Source: Rhynchonema sp. JSB1_4
Taxonomy: Eukaryota > Nematoda > Chromadorea > Monhysterida > Xyalidae
Assembly (NCBI GenBank): GCA_030248065.1
Contig: JASAMV010003861.1
Location: 30,209-94,208, forward strand
Reading direction: 5' to 3'
Length of the DNA stretch: 64,000 nucleotides
Part shown: positions 45,958 through 59,104 of the stretch, piece after piece
Numbering within the stretch: position 1 is the first letter of the stretch
How the letters are laid out: each line of letters begins with the position of its first letter
Notes under the pieces: generated by a model
Seen by the model: only the letters and a program-made list of their open reading frames with translations
Databases searched by the model: none
What the model was told of the DNA's origin: nothing
Made by a program: the position numbers and the translations under genes

Positions 45958-47854
45958 GAATGTGGGGTGGTCAGAATCGCAAAGTAGGGTTCACAAAACT
46001 GAAATTTGGGATATGGTTTTTTTGATTGGAAATCAACGCCACAACATATTTTTGAATGCTCTCCAAGTTTGGCGTTCCAAATGTAAGTATACTTTCAGTA
46101 ATTTCAATTTAAAGGTGCTCGGTTTGCATTTTTTGGAAAATTTTAAAAATGAAAAATGATGAAAAAATAAATGTCAATCCAATTGGATCTCAGCCGATAA
46201 ACAACATTGGGCGCTGAAATTTGCACACATATAGCAGTTTTTTGTCCGCTTTTCAGCTGTGTAAAAATAGTTGCACGATATTGGATGTTTTCTCTTCCAT
46301 TGCATTTTTTTAAAAAAATGTCAAAAAAACGAGTGCATCTCAGAAACACCCAATTTTAAAAAAGTCCTCACCGACGAATTCTTTCTATTGGGCCTCAAAA
46401 TGTGCGCCATAAAATTCTGATATTGGTTTATAAATGTGGTTTGTGACAAATTTGAATATTGTCGGCAATTTATGTTATTATGAAGCAAAAAAAATTTCCT
46501 CGTTTTATTTTCTTTCTTGTTTTGTTGTGGTGCGCAGTTCAATTGAATGACGGAATATGTAAAAATAATTGATGCATGTGTTTCCCAAATATGAGTTCTG
46601 ATGTGTATGCTGCTGAAACCTACATACTGTATGTGTTTCTTAACTGTAAATACCACGAGAGTGCTTTCAATTTATGTGCTTTTCAAGGCAACCGTTTGTT
46701 AGGAAAATGCAGCAAATCTGTGAATGGCTATTCGTTTGTTTCAACTCTTGCCTATTTCTAAATGTTTTTGCATTGCATCCGGTTACGAAATAAAAAGTAA
46801 TAATGGTAAAACGTTCACCCAAAACCCGCGACGCAAAAAAACACACGCTACAGGGTTTGAACCTGCGCGACAGACACACGCACGCATGCTCAATGCTGCG
46901 CCTAACCGATTGCGCTATGCAATCCAACCGCTGGCTTGCCTTAATGTGTTACATAAATGTAATTGCGCGTGCGCATGTGTGTTCTGCCGTTTACATAAAA
47001 CGTGTTGTGTTGCAGCTATAATGTGTGTGTTGACTGCTTGTATAATGTGTGTTGTTGTTGCTTGTTGCTCACCTCGTGTGATGCATAGCGAATTGTCGGC
47101 CACTTGAAAAATCATTATTGCCAATCACGGCCGGTGCCAAATAGCTTGCATTTCTGAACTTGTATCCATTTTGATAGCTTGTCATGTGTCATGAACAAGC
47201 TGTTTACTTTCAAACTACATTGACAAGCATCTTGTTGCCGTTCGTGACACCCACATCGGTCGTTTCTCCAATGTGAATCCGTGCAAAGAAAAAGACAAAA
47301 AAGCGAGAAAAAAAAACAAAAAAATGTTCTTTATCCAAACTTTTCAGGAGATATTCAAATTTGTCACAAACCAGATTTATAAACCAATATCAGAATTTTA
47401 TGGCGCACATTTTGAGACCAAATAGAAAGAATTCGTCGGTGAGGACTTTTTTAAAATTGGTTGTTTTTGATATGCATTAAATTTCAGAGCTGATTTTTGA
47501 AAAATTCAACGGAAGAGAAAATTCAGCGAATTTTTGCCTTTATTTTTACATGGTTGAAAAGTAGATAACAAATTGACTATTATGTGTGATTTTCATTAAA
47601 TAGCACCCGATCTAAAACAAATGACAGCCTCATCAACATAAACTTGGTACATTTTTGGAATTTCAAGAAATCTTCGACCTGCCCACTTAAATGCGCCCAT
47701 AACTATTTAATGCTTTGGATTTTGGAACCAAAAGTTTGTATGTGTCTTAGTAAGTGTAGTAGTCAACTTTTTGTGCAATATGAGCGAAATCCATTTTTTT
47801 CGATTTGTGAACCCTATTCCATTGACACCTATCTGTTACTATTCCCCCGCGCTC
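45958..47854. mobile_element. 1.9 kb insertion with TTAA target duplication
   Basis: Flanked by TTAA at 45954-45957 and 47855-47858, where the paralogous locus has one TTAA (42425-42428). Inner inverted arms: 46330-46460 is the reverse complement of about 47350-47490 (AATTTTATGGCGCACATTTT; GAATTCGTCGGTGAGGACTT). AGGGTTCACAAA near the left end recurs inverted near the right end. TTAA targeting is typical of piggyBac-type transposition. No transposase is found; a tRNA-like SINE head lies inside. Confidence 0.8.
46846..46930 (-). mobile_element. tRNA-like SINE head inside the TTAA element
   Basis: On the minus strand, TTGCATAGCGCAATCGGTTA with GGCGC (box A) and CAGGTTCAAACCCTG (box B with paired T-stem). 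The anticodon region is degenerate, so this is a SINE head or relic rather than a working tRNA gene. Confidence 0.55.
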
Positions 47855-48478
47855 TTAATCACTACAAACGAGCATGAACTGAAACAGAAGGACACCACTA
47901 CAGCTTCTTTGGTATGCAAAGTGTATGTCGTTATGCCGTACGTACGCGGCTAGCCTCGTGCACACACATAATGTGTATACTTGTGTTTATTCCATTTGGA
48001 AATTAACACTGCAAAGAATAATAAATACCATGAAACACAAGTGTACTTCAGGTACTTTGATTGGTCGGTTAAACTCTCATATGTTGCGGCTATTTACTTA
48101 TACGTCGAGTGAAGCATCAACGCTTTCTGTTCATTCTTTCCTTGGCTGGCGCACAAATTCTGCCAGCAAAAGTGTGTCAGCACAAAAACACACAATATTG
48201 CATACATATGCATATACGTAATTGCTAGCCTTGTATCTCGTCTCGATTAACGGCTGGTGATTGTGTTGCGTTTCGAGTAAAAAATACGTGCATAATCTTT
48301 CAAAGATACAGTATGTTGAAATAAAAGCCCAGCGATGGCACAAGATTCAAGATCGTGGTCACCGGTCCAATCTATCCCAAAAATGAAATGTCATGAGTCA
48401 TCAGGTGAACACATCAAACAAACAAAATACAAAAATCCACAGAGACAAACAACCTGCAAGGCAGAGCAGTGCAGTGTG

Positions 48479-49541
48479 TTCTTCTGCTTGCCGGTCATGT
48501 TAAACTCCATGGGACATGAGACAGTGCTTCCCAAAAGTTGATGCTTCACTTGAGCTATAAATAGGTCTGTACTTGTCAGCTATTGATCGTTCGGTTTCTA
48601 ACCATGGTGTACCATAATTTTATGGTATTATATTTTTTGCAGTGTTATTATTCCAGATGGAATAGACACAATGTATGGTTATGGTGTGCTTGACCTGCAC
48701 AAATAGTAAGGTATCTTTATTACTTCATAAAATTTTTTGAAAACTCCAACGAAGCCAATAAAAATTGCGAGCAGTTAAAAAATGTTTAGCTCTCAGTCTG
48801 ACTCCCACAATAAAAAACATGTTTGATTTACAGGTCACAAAGCAATAAAACAGCAACTCCCACTGTCTGCAAATTCATCTATTGTGCCCTGAATCGTATG
48901 TAGGAAACGCAGTCATAAAATGGGATTATGCAAGATTTTCCGTGATGAAGCACCTTTAACACCAACCACGGATTGCACCACATCATATTGCAAATTTCAT
49001 ACAGCACATACATTTTAATCGTAAATAATTTTCATCTTTAATAAATTCAAAACTATAGTCCCAGACAGGTGACAAAGCTGACAAAAAGTTGGGGTAAAGC
49101 AAGCCGTTCGGAATTTTATTTGTTTGTGGTATATTGATTATATTTGAGATTATAGAAATAGTTGACACCAACCGGTTGCGTGTGATGTTCTTCTCCGTGA
49201 AGTGCAAATGAATAAAGTCTAAAAAGCAGCATATAGGTAGCACCACAGAGGCTGTTCTTTAACAAATTGGCAAAGAGTCTCCATTGCGTCAGTTCGGCTG
49301 ACTGTGTGGTACAACAAGGCTACGGTATATACAGTACAGTATATCGCATCGTGGTGGCCGGCGAACTGCACACAACAGTAACCAGTGCCTGCCACGCACC
49401 AGATTTGCGTGTGAATAACCACGATCGTATGCAAGGTCAGAGCTGATATACCGTGATCATTGTGCTTCCTTCATTCCAAGATCATTCTGTCTTCCAAGTC
49501 AACGAGCAACATTCCAATCTGCATACCCAAAACCAATCACG
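48479..49541. other. Intergenic with upstream region of peptide gene A
   Basis: Nothing coding before 49300. From 49319, GGCTACGGTATATACAGTAC and ACAGTAACCAGTGCCTGCCA start a block shared with the region upstream of peptide gene B (52283 onward), ending with TTCCAAGATCATTCTG before each ATG. This is the shared promoter/5' UTR of the pair. Confidence 0.6.
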
Positions 49542-49972
49542 ATGCTTCGTGCGTTCATCCCCCCGATCTGCTTGGCTCTGCTGTTCACCGCACAAGCGCA
49601 CGGCGAACGTGCAATAACCTCGAGTGAGCGTCACATTAAATTTAGCTTCTTGCAGAGATCCAAAGCTATGACTGGCATATGACAATCCGCGAAAACAGAA
49701 TGATCAATAATCTGAACAGACAGTAACGTGCGAAAAGTTAACTCTTTTTTTGCAGAAAAGTGCGTGAACCTCATGGAAAGATGCCGCGGCAAGCAGCAGC
49801 GCCACGATCACTATGTCGTCCGATGTGCCCGGTATTGCCAGTGTCTGGTCGGTGAGGGGCACTGGGGTCTGAGCTACCGAATAACGTCAATCAAGCAAAG
49901 CTCCTTCTAATTGCGTTCAAATCATTTTAGGCATCTGATCGCACCAATCCGTGTGGCGATGACATGTGTTAG
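49542..49972 (+). CDS. Secreted cysteine-rich peptide A
   Basis: Exons 49542-49623 (phase-1 donor A|GTGAGC), 49756-49847 (donor CTG|GTCGGT, phase 0) and 49931-49972 (TAG at 49970-49972); 71 residues. The first 20 or so residues form a signal peptide (hydrophobic ICLALLFTAQA). The mature part has the cysteine framework C-x6-C-x13-C-x3-C-x-C in exon 2 and two more cysteines before the stop. Exon 1 has the same length and phase as gene B, and cysteines in exon 2 have nearly the same spacing. An alternative donor 3 bp downstream would give an earlier stop. Such small secreted cysteine-rich peptides serve as antimicrobial, signalling, protease-inhibitor or venom components; nothing here decides which. 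Confidence 0.72.
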
Positions 49973-50811
49973 TGGAACGTTACCTTACTTTGTACACGAT
50001 GTGTGGGACAGCGCCTTATTTCGCGCACCGTTTCAGACGACACTTGCAGGCGAACATGCTTGGGCCGCCTGTGATTACCGAACACGTGAACAATTTCGCG
50101 ACCCGCTGTGTATAAATACGTATTATTCTGCGAAAGTAACTGTTTTTTTAAACAAATTGATGGCAAAGTCTCTTTTGCGAAAAGGAGTATTATTATAATT
50201 GAGCAATGCCTTTCTCTTCTGACGAACGACATGATAAGTTTTAACGTGTTATGATTCCTGCAATGCTTTTTCTCTGATGAGTGAAGGGATAACACGAATC
50301 ATTCAGTCATATAGAAACACAAGATATGCAACGTGATGAAAATGAATAAAAGTTCGATGAGAAGCTTGGATTTCAAGCTTCACACTGTAGTCGAAAAGTA
50401 TATTCTTTATACGGCGTATTGGAAACGCAGGTGGGACCACATGACTGGCGTGTATCCAATATGCTAAATAAAGACGATTTTCGACTACAGTGTGAAGCTC
50501 GAAATTCAAACAGTTCTTGTATCGAAGTTTTGTGCTCTTTCATTCCTTTTCCCATTTCAATCCTTGCAAACCCTTAGGGTATATTTCCTGGTATTTTGTA
50601 GCTCTGAGCAATAAAACAACCAAGTACAAAATGTGCAGTTTGCCAAAACATGCGCATGAAAATTACTTCCGTCAACAGCTTCACTCCGGGAAGCTCTTTC
50701 CATGTGTGTCAAGAGACATCGTTTAGTCTGCAACCGGTCTCACACGTGGGTCAATAAAATCGGCGGTAGCACAATGCGGTTTCTCGTGTACGAAAACCTT
50801 GGTGTCACGGT
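49973..50811. other. 3' flank of peptide gene A
   Basis: Contains a small foldback at about 50368-50508 (listed). The open frame through 49911-50198 overlaps the end of gene A without exon support. No other gene is seen. Confidence 0.45.
50368..50508. mobile_element. Small foldback MITE, about 140 bp
   Basis: Arms TTTCAAGCTTCACACTGTAG with TCGAAAA and its reverse complement TTTTCGACTACAGTGTGAAG flank a 75-bp centre. No clear TSD. Confidence 0.65.
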
Positions 50812-51318
50812 CAGGGTTGGATTAAAATTTTTTTGTCGAACTTTTAAAAAAAAACCTTTTTAAAATTTTGTTTATTCCGGACCCCCAAAAATTTGGTTTT
50901 TTGAAGAATGAAATTTCTGAAATCAGGTTACTGTGGTATGTTTTGAGGGACACTATAGAGAACTTTACCACTAACTTGCATGTTTACGTCGACCACCTGC
51001 CACCACCACCACCATCTAACCCCTTTGGTCATGACTTTGAGAACCTCGAAGGTATGTAACTCTGTGGGTACATATGACAAAGGGAAGACCAAATTTCTGT
51101 TTGTGAATTTGGGGATAAATTTGAAGAAAGATAAAGACTTACACCACACTCATCTTGTGTCACAAAAGCAACAAATGACAAATCCCCACACAACTGCAAA
51201 CAGGCGAGCAACGTGGAGTCTGTCGATAGCTTACAAAACGCTCAATAACTGCACAGTATACGGTATGGGGTGTGTCAACTTTTAAAAAAAATTTTTTACT
51301 TATTTTAATCCAACCCTG
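50812..51318. mobile_element. hAT-type MITE, 507 bp
   Basis: Termini CAGGGTTGGATTAAAA and TTTTAATCCAACCCTG are perfect inverted repeats. TSD GTCACGGT / GTCAAGGT (50804-50811, 51319-51326) has one mismatch. Interior without coding capacity. Confidence 0.88.
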
Positions 51319-51338
51319 GTCAAGGTTGCGCCCTAAAC

Positions 51339-51963
51339 CAGGGTTGGAAAAAATTTTTTTCAAACAAGTTTTAAAAAAAATTTTTTACAAAAATTTTTTT
51401 TAAAGTCTGAGATTGGGGGAAATTTTACCAAATTTGCCTAAAAACGCGCAAAAACGCGAAAAAATGCAACTTTAATTAACAAGTCACTTTTGTGACTTGG
51501 TTTGCATCACTTATGAAGGGTGTTTAACGTCATTTCGGTGCGATCCGACAGTCTGTGCTTGATATGCACCGATGATTGCTGCTCTGTGGTATCTGACACA
51601 ACAGTTTGTAGCCGAATAAGCAAGATTTACTCTTAAACCACACCGAATTGATAATATAAGCTGCAGAAATACTTGTCGGGTAACTGAATCAGTCGTGTAT
51701 GACCGACCCGATGGGTTATGACATCGAAGTACCATGCAGGTACATGCATACTGTGTCCCATGTATCACGGGAAGGTATAATAACATCATTTGGGGTATCT
51801 TATGTACCAAATACATGCCCCAAAGGTGATTTTGTGAAGAAAATTTTTCGACCCTTGAAAAAAATGACAAAAAAATAACCCCCAAAAAGGCCATTATTGG
51901 ACGTTTTAGAACATTTTGTTCCCCCGAAAAATTTTAAAAAAATTATTTTTTTGCCCAACCCTG
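51339..51963. mobile_element. hAT-type MITE, 625 bp, perfect 8-bp TSD
   Basis: Termini CAGGGTTGGAAAAAATT and TTTGCCCAACCCTG; TSD CCCTAAAC at 51331-51338 and 51964-51971. It starts only 20 bp from the end of the preceding element. Same terminal family as 42800 and 50812. Confidence 0.9.
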
Positions 51964-52494
51964 CCCTAAACATCTATTACCAGAAAAAAAGGAGAAAAAC
52001 GTTTTTGCAAAAATGTCCACTGTATCTTGCCCGCAGTCGCGAATAAAACAAAACGCATGAATTTATCATGAATCTGGTGGGCCACGTCGTATAGAAGTAG
52101 GGTGCAAATTTGGGTTTCTGAGGTCGCATATCTTGTGAAAACGGCGTCAGTTTTCACTTTTATACTCGCGCAATATGGAGAATGAGTCATATGTCGCTTC
52201 GCACTTCGCATTTTTTAATCTGGCGAAGCAAGATTTAAAAATGTCGTCTCTAGAGCTAGTGGCTGGACGATACTAGAAAGTAAGCTACGGTGCATTATAC
52301 AGTACATCGCATCGTGGCGAGCTGCACACTACAGTAACCAGTGCCTGCCACGCACCGAATCTGCGTGTCGGTGTCACTATCGTATGCTACGACAGAGCTT
52401 ATCCTGCATCTCTCTTTCTTGCTTGCTTTATTCCAAGATCATTCTGCGTCATCGAGCTATTGCTATCCAATCTTCACATCCACAGTCAATCACC
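51964..52494. other. Upstream region of peptide gene B
   Basis: From about 52283, AGCTACGGTGCATTATACAG and ACAGTAACCAGTGCCTGCCA match the region upstream of gene A, showing that promoter and gene were duplicated together. Confidence 0.6.
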
Positions 52495-53004
52495 ATGCTT
52501 CGTGTGTTCATCCCGATGTGCCTGGCTCTGCTGCTCACTTCTCAAGTGCGCGCTCGCAGCAAAGAAGAAACCGGCAGTGAGTGCGAAGATATTTTTTGGA
52601 ATTAACAAAACCGGAATTTAGACACAATCCTTGCCTTTTTGCGAATAGAAAACGCGAAGGCGTGCAGTGCGGCCATCCAGGAGTGCAACAAGCAACACAA
52701 TGTCATTGAAAGTGACGAAGCATGCTTGAGTTTCTGCGGATGCGTGGTATGTAATTCTGCCTGAATCCAGTGATATTGTACTTGTTGTTTCTAAATGAAG
52801 AATTTAAAAATAAAATTTGCAGTTCGAAAACACGGATTGCGAAATAATCATGCCTCAGGCCAAACGTGAGTTTACAATGTTATACATTCGGTCAAATTTG
52901 CCACTGACACAAATATTGCCCATGCAAAATTTAAATGCCTCATCAAATTTTCAGCCGATTGCAAAGAGAACTGCGAAATGAAACGCAGCCGAAAAGAACG
53001 CTAA
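52495..53004 (+). CDS. Secreted cysteine-rich peptide B
   Basis: Four exons: 52495-52576 (A|GTGAGT, phase 1), 52649-52746 (GTG|GTATGT, phase 0), 52823-52865 (C|GTGAGT, phase 1), 52955-53004 (TAA at 53002-53004); 90 residues. The signal peptide has core CLALLLTSQVRA. The mature part has eight cysteines: C-x6-C-x13-C-x3-C-x-C in exon 2, one in exon 3, two in exon 4, ending in a strongly basic tail. It is paralogous to peptide A (same first-exon length, same cysteine spacing, alike upstream DNA) but has an extra exon. Function unknown; likely extracellular. Confidence 0.78.
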
Positions 53005-54003
53005 AGTAGGAGCCAGAATTTTAAGCTCATTTTTTCCCCCGATATACAGTAAACATTCTAAATTTTGACCATGTTCATTGTGTGTGGATTCTCCAGGATC
53101 AACCTTTGCTGTGCATAACATTGATATGGTAGCGATGAACTCGTAGACATAATATTGACAGACTCGGAGAATTCACAAACCACATATTTCTCTTTAACAA
53201 TATATTCTTGATATGAGCTATTCCCAATCTCTGAGTTATTTTAATTGGTTTGCCCGATTTTTCGAAATGTAACGGATTAAAGGTTGAAAATCTGGATAGC
53301 GGGTGCTTTACAGAGCGTGAAAAGTCAGCGTGCCTTGTGCATGCTCTCTTCCTTTCATGGTAATGTTTCAAAAGGCACCAGATTCTGCCTCAAATTACGA
53401 AAACAAGGTCCGCGACCTGGCATCGCTGAGTTACGTACATCAAACTACAGTAACCTCTTGCGTGTCTATCGTGTTTTATATGCAACGTCAGGGGTTGTAC
53501 CGTGACCATGCATCGTTTTTCTTCACGTTATGTTTCCTTCCATGACATCAGCTCTCGGTCCGGTTCGTGGTCTAGTGCCTGACCCGGAGGGAGAACAGAC
53601 GGTACCCTACTTTTCTCGGATGCGGAAACGTACCCACCTTAGGAGGCAAACCCAATTTTGGGGAAAAGTCATTTTTTGAAGTCGAGTTGCCCCTTCTTAG
53701 AAAATGTGTGACTCAGCATTGCCGTCTGTTCTGTTATTGTCCCCTAATTTTTTACTTTCAAGTCAAAAAATCATGTAAAAATAAAGTAAACATGTTACAT
53801 GCGGTCTTCATCAATCAGACTTTTTGGCGTCGTTTTCACAGTTCCGGTTCAGAAAGCGTGTACTGCAAGCTATAGCCGGTTAGTCCCCACGGCATCACGC
53901 ACGTACATATAACCATTTGATTTTTGTGTGTCAATGCAAATAAGCTGCAATGAGTGGTATTTGATGAACCAGTCTTTGAAATATAAAACTGGTCCCCAGA
54001 CGG
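53005..54003. other. Intergenic, no gene seen
   Basis: Short unconvincing frames only. A phrase GGGAGAACAGACGGTACCCT near 53590 resembles MITE interiors elsewhere in the window. Confidence 0.4.
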
Positions 54004-54676
54004 CAGTGGTTTTTTTAAAAAAATTCGTTCCAAAAGTTTAAAAAAAAATTTTTTTTTATTATTTCAAAATTCGAAAATTTCTCTATTTTTTTGCTCTAAA
54101 AGTGCTATTTTTTGCATAAAAATTGCTACTGTTGACATCACCTGACCCTACCATGGGTGTATTCGGTGCCATAATCGTTGTTTTGTGGCATCTAGACATA
54201 GCGCACACACTCACATGGCCTCTCATATGATCACACATGTGCATGTGACTGGGCGGGCATGCATTTATCCATGCAACAGACCTGAAAGCAGTGATTCGGT
54301 GTGATATTCACTCTATATTTACACTGTTTGTCACATATTTGCATTGGTCGTGTACCAAAAGGCAATAGTTTCACCCAAATTTTCCGTCTTGAGTGTCACA
54401 AAGCCACACCACGTGGGGGAAGTGTACGGGTGTGTACCTGACTACTGTTGGTACTCATTGACCATTGTTTAGTATTGTTTTCGTGTCGTCAGTGCTTTAT
54501 ATGCACTTACCACACGTTATTGAAGAAAAATGCCACTATTTTTTGCTTTAGCGCTCATTTTTTTTCGTTTCGGGCAGTTTTTGGCTGGAATAAAAAAAAA
54601 TTTTTTTAAATTAAAAAAAAAAATTTTTTTTTAAAAAAATGGGGTTTGAATAAAAAATTTTTTTTATTAACCACTG
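54004..54676. mobile_element. hAT-type MITE, 673 bp, perfect 8-bp TSD
   Basis: Termini CAGTGGTTTTTTTAAAAAA and TTTATTAACCACTG; TSD CCAGACGG at 53996-54003 and 54677-54684. Subterminal A/T tracts like the 42800 family, but different outer bases. Confidence 0.9.
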
Positions 54677-55422
54677 CCAGACGGGACAGCAGTGACAAAG
54701 CGAACAAGTCGAAATATTGCTGATTGAATGCAAACAAAAGTGCGGGTTGTTGCAGGCAACGGGTTTGGTTCGCAGGTTGTTTGCGGTCGGTATCACATAC
54801 AAATAGTGCGTGCTTCTCAAATATATGTTCCAAATATTTATGGTATGTGCATTATGTCCAGATATACACATACGTACGCGGCGCTCATAAGACCCCAAGT
54901 ATAATACACAAGTTGAATACCATGCATGTGGAGTTGTCAGAAAAGTATATTTCCCCTAAACACGTACCGTTACTTGCATACCCCGCATTAATGTGACATG
55001 TTCATTTTTCTGGGACTGTTCACAAGATTTATTGTTCTGGTGATCTGTAGGTTACATATGCCAGCGGTCTAACCGCGTGGCTGATGTTACAATCCTCAAA
55101 TAAAGGTGAGACTATGTGGCCGGTCTGACACAATGTATCAGGCTGCTGAGTGCAATATGCACAGCTTCGTTCTTATATTTGACGATTGAAACATTAGCCG
55201 CACGGTTTGTAACCGTTGGCATATCTGACCCAGACCACCATAACAAAGCTTGAAAACAGTTTACTCCGAAAATGAAATACAACATTCTAAAGTCGGGCGC
55301 GCAAGTTACGTAGGGGAAGCACTTTCTGACCAGGGGAAGCACTTTCTGACCACCGTGATGTGAATTACTAATTTGGTAGATCACTTGAGCTGCGGAGCCG
55401 AATAAAGCAAACCGTGATCTAA
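54677..55422. other. Upstream of the ionotropic-receptor-like gene
   Basis: A direct duplication GGGGAAGCACTTTCTGACCA occurs twice near 55312-55350. No upstream signal-peptide exon could be identified. Confidence 0.45.
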
Positions 55423-56992
<1,570 letters not shown>

Positions 56993-57968
56993 TGATCATT
57001 TTAATGTAAAGTGCGACCAATGCATTACGATGCGTTACGCAAAGTGTGCGTGATGATCAACGTTCAAAAAATGCACTGCAAGCGCGGCTGTTGTAAGCAA
57101 CAGGGGTTACCAACCCATGCCTTCGTTGTTATTTTCGCGATTTTTGCCTTGCCATGACAATCCTGTTCTGCCATTTGCAAGTGTTGGAGGCGCTATATTT
57201 CGTTTCGTTTCCAGTCCCTGCTTAATGAAACGCCAGTTCAGTCTAAACTGATGATGATCGACTGCCAATCGACTCCCAATTATAGAATTATACTGTTCAT
57301 GAATGTTAATAACATGAATAATCAAAATATTTTAACTATTCACGCAAGAATTGCAGTCGAAAAAAGGTGAGTGTTGCTGGCTGCGATTTCGGTCCTGTTT
57401 ACATGGAATTGTGTTTCCGCACTTGGTTATTTCTCACTTATGTTTGTGCTTTACGTTTCTTTTTTTCTGAGAGCAGTTCTGTAATTTTTTTCCGCTTTTA
57501 GCACAGATTTTTGGCATGCTCATGTGCTTCCAAAGCTCATCCAACACCCGGATCACAGCAACAATGCTGATTTTCTTTTGCTTTCCGAATGTAGCAAAGC
57601 GATTTCTGGGGTCTGTTTCAGCTGAAAATATTGTGTCAATCTGTGTACTGTGTTGTGTCAAAACTGCAACCGCTAAATAAGTTTTTTTGTTTGTGTTCCC
57701 CATCAACGCTTTTGAGCTGTTTTGGTTATCAAAGTGCATCCATCATTCTGTTGCTCAGTGGTTGCAAATAGAAAGCCAAGCGTTTGAAAGACCTACGCTG
57801 TGATGCGCCACACGAAGTAAAGAAAGAAATGGCAAATTAATTGGCGTGATACGGTATTCAGGCTACGCCGCTCAGGATTGCCACGCAGTTTGCGATCAAA
57901 ATTTCTTCTTGCCTTGGCACGTGAAATGGAAGGATTACGGTATGTGCCACATGTGGTGCGTGGCTTAA
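56993..57968. other. 3' flank of receptor gene, no gene called
   Basis: A minus-strand frame at 57434-57739 is lysine/asparagine rich without family resemblance. Nothing else. Confidence 0.4.
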
Positions 57969-58508
57969 AGGGTGTGTCTAACGTCTCTTAACCCCATGTT
58001 TTATGAGGTGCAATCGAAAGATGACCTCGACAGGCCGGCGTGTGCAAAAAACCGCGTCTTGTAACTCGCTAAATCGCGAAATCTTGAGGGTTACTTTTCG
58101 AATTAAATCAATTTCCGGACACAAAACTCCAAGCGCTTTTGAGTGGGCGCTACTCACGTTTGGCATTATTCTGTTGAAACATTGCATGTTTAAGCCCGGC
58201 TCAGCCGCCTATACAATGCACGTAGACGCTCAACACACACCGCTCTGGCTGCTGGCTTGACTGTGGACACAATGAATGTTTCATTTAACACATAGAAGCT
58301 GGTTTGTGTGTGTTTCGCTTCGCAGCTTTTTTCCGTCAGCTCAGTCTGAATTTTGTGTCCGGAAATTGATTTAATTCGAAAAGTAACCCTCAAGATTTCG
58401 CGCTTTGGCTAGTTAGAAGACGCGGTTTTTTGCACACGGCGGCCTTTCGAGGTCATCTTTCAATTCCACCCAACAACACATGGGGTTAGGAGACGTTAGA
58501 CACACCCT
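57969..58508. mobile_element. TTAA-flanked foldback MITE, 540 bp
   Basis: Long inverted arms of about 165 bp: AGGGTGTGTCTAACGTCTC... and its complement ending GAGACGTTAGACACACCCT-like. Both ends are flanked by TTAA (57965-57968 and 58509-58512). Arms share GTAACCCTCAAGATTTCGCG and GAAATTGATTTAATTCGAAA. The centre has no coding capacity. Confidence 0.8.
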
Positions 58509-58712
58509 TTAAATCGCAGTGTTTCGTGTCAAATTCAGCACGTGGATGACCACGGTAGCATTGCCACGGGTACGGTGACAAAAGCGGATAAATACAGTAA
58601 CCGTTGCACACCCTTTAAATCGCAGTGTTTCGTGTCAAATTCAGCACGTGGATGACCACGGTAGCATTGCCACGGGTACGGTGACAAAAGCGGATAAATA
58701 CAGTAACCGTTG
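58501..58712. repeat. 106-bp tandem duplication
   Basis: Two identical copies (58501-58606, 58607-58712) starting CACACCCTTTAAATCGCAGT and ending AATACAGTAACCGTTG. The first overlaps the end of the TTAA foldback, so the duplication copied its last bases and arose after insertion. Confidence 0.92.
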
Positions 58713-59104
58713 CCGCCACTGGTCGAAACTGGTCTAATTTAAGAATAGTGCTAATAGGGTTGTTTCTGACAATACGTTAGTGAACGCTTACTATATAATT
58801 GAAAGCCACTATTCTGTATTCCACGTGTTTTTTATTCATTTACTCCATGCGATGGGGAAGAAAACAAAGAAGCATAAATCGATAAATTTTTAAATAGCAT
58901 TTGAATTAATACTGATGGTATCACATCGATTGATCTCACTTATATTGGCCGCCAGGAAAGAATTTTGCATCACTCTTATTTTCAGCTGCGCATAACTGGT
59001 CACAAATATCATTGTGCTTTCATAATTTACGATAAGTTAAAAGCCAAATGCATTATAATTTTGTCATAATATCCTGTTAACATTGTCACGTGTGCATTTT
59101 TTGA
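58713..59104. other. Intergenic, nothing recognised
   Basis: AT-rich 3' flank of the sushi/EGF gene. No exon or repeat end found. Confidence 0.45.

Larger units (their letters stand above)
44461..48478. repeat. Segmental duplication, right copy (rearranged)
   Basis: Direct-orientation match to 40778-43770. It contains an inverted block (about 44748-44975) carrying the zinc-finger start, a tRNA-derived SINE at 44985-45108, loss of the middle of the gene, and a TTAA-flanked insertion at 45958-47854. Confidence 0.85.

Noticed and set aside
46846..46930. Functional tRNA gene
   Set aside because: Boxes A and B are present but the anticodon arm is degenerate and acceptor pairing is poor.
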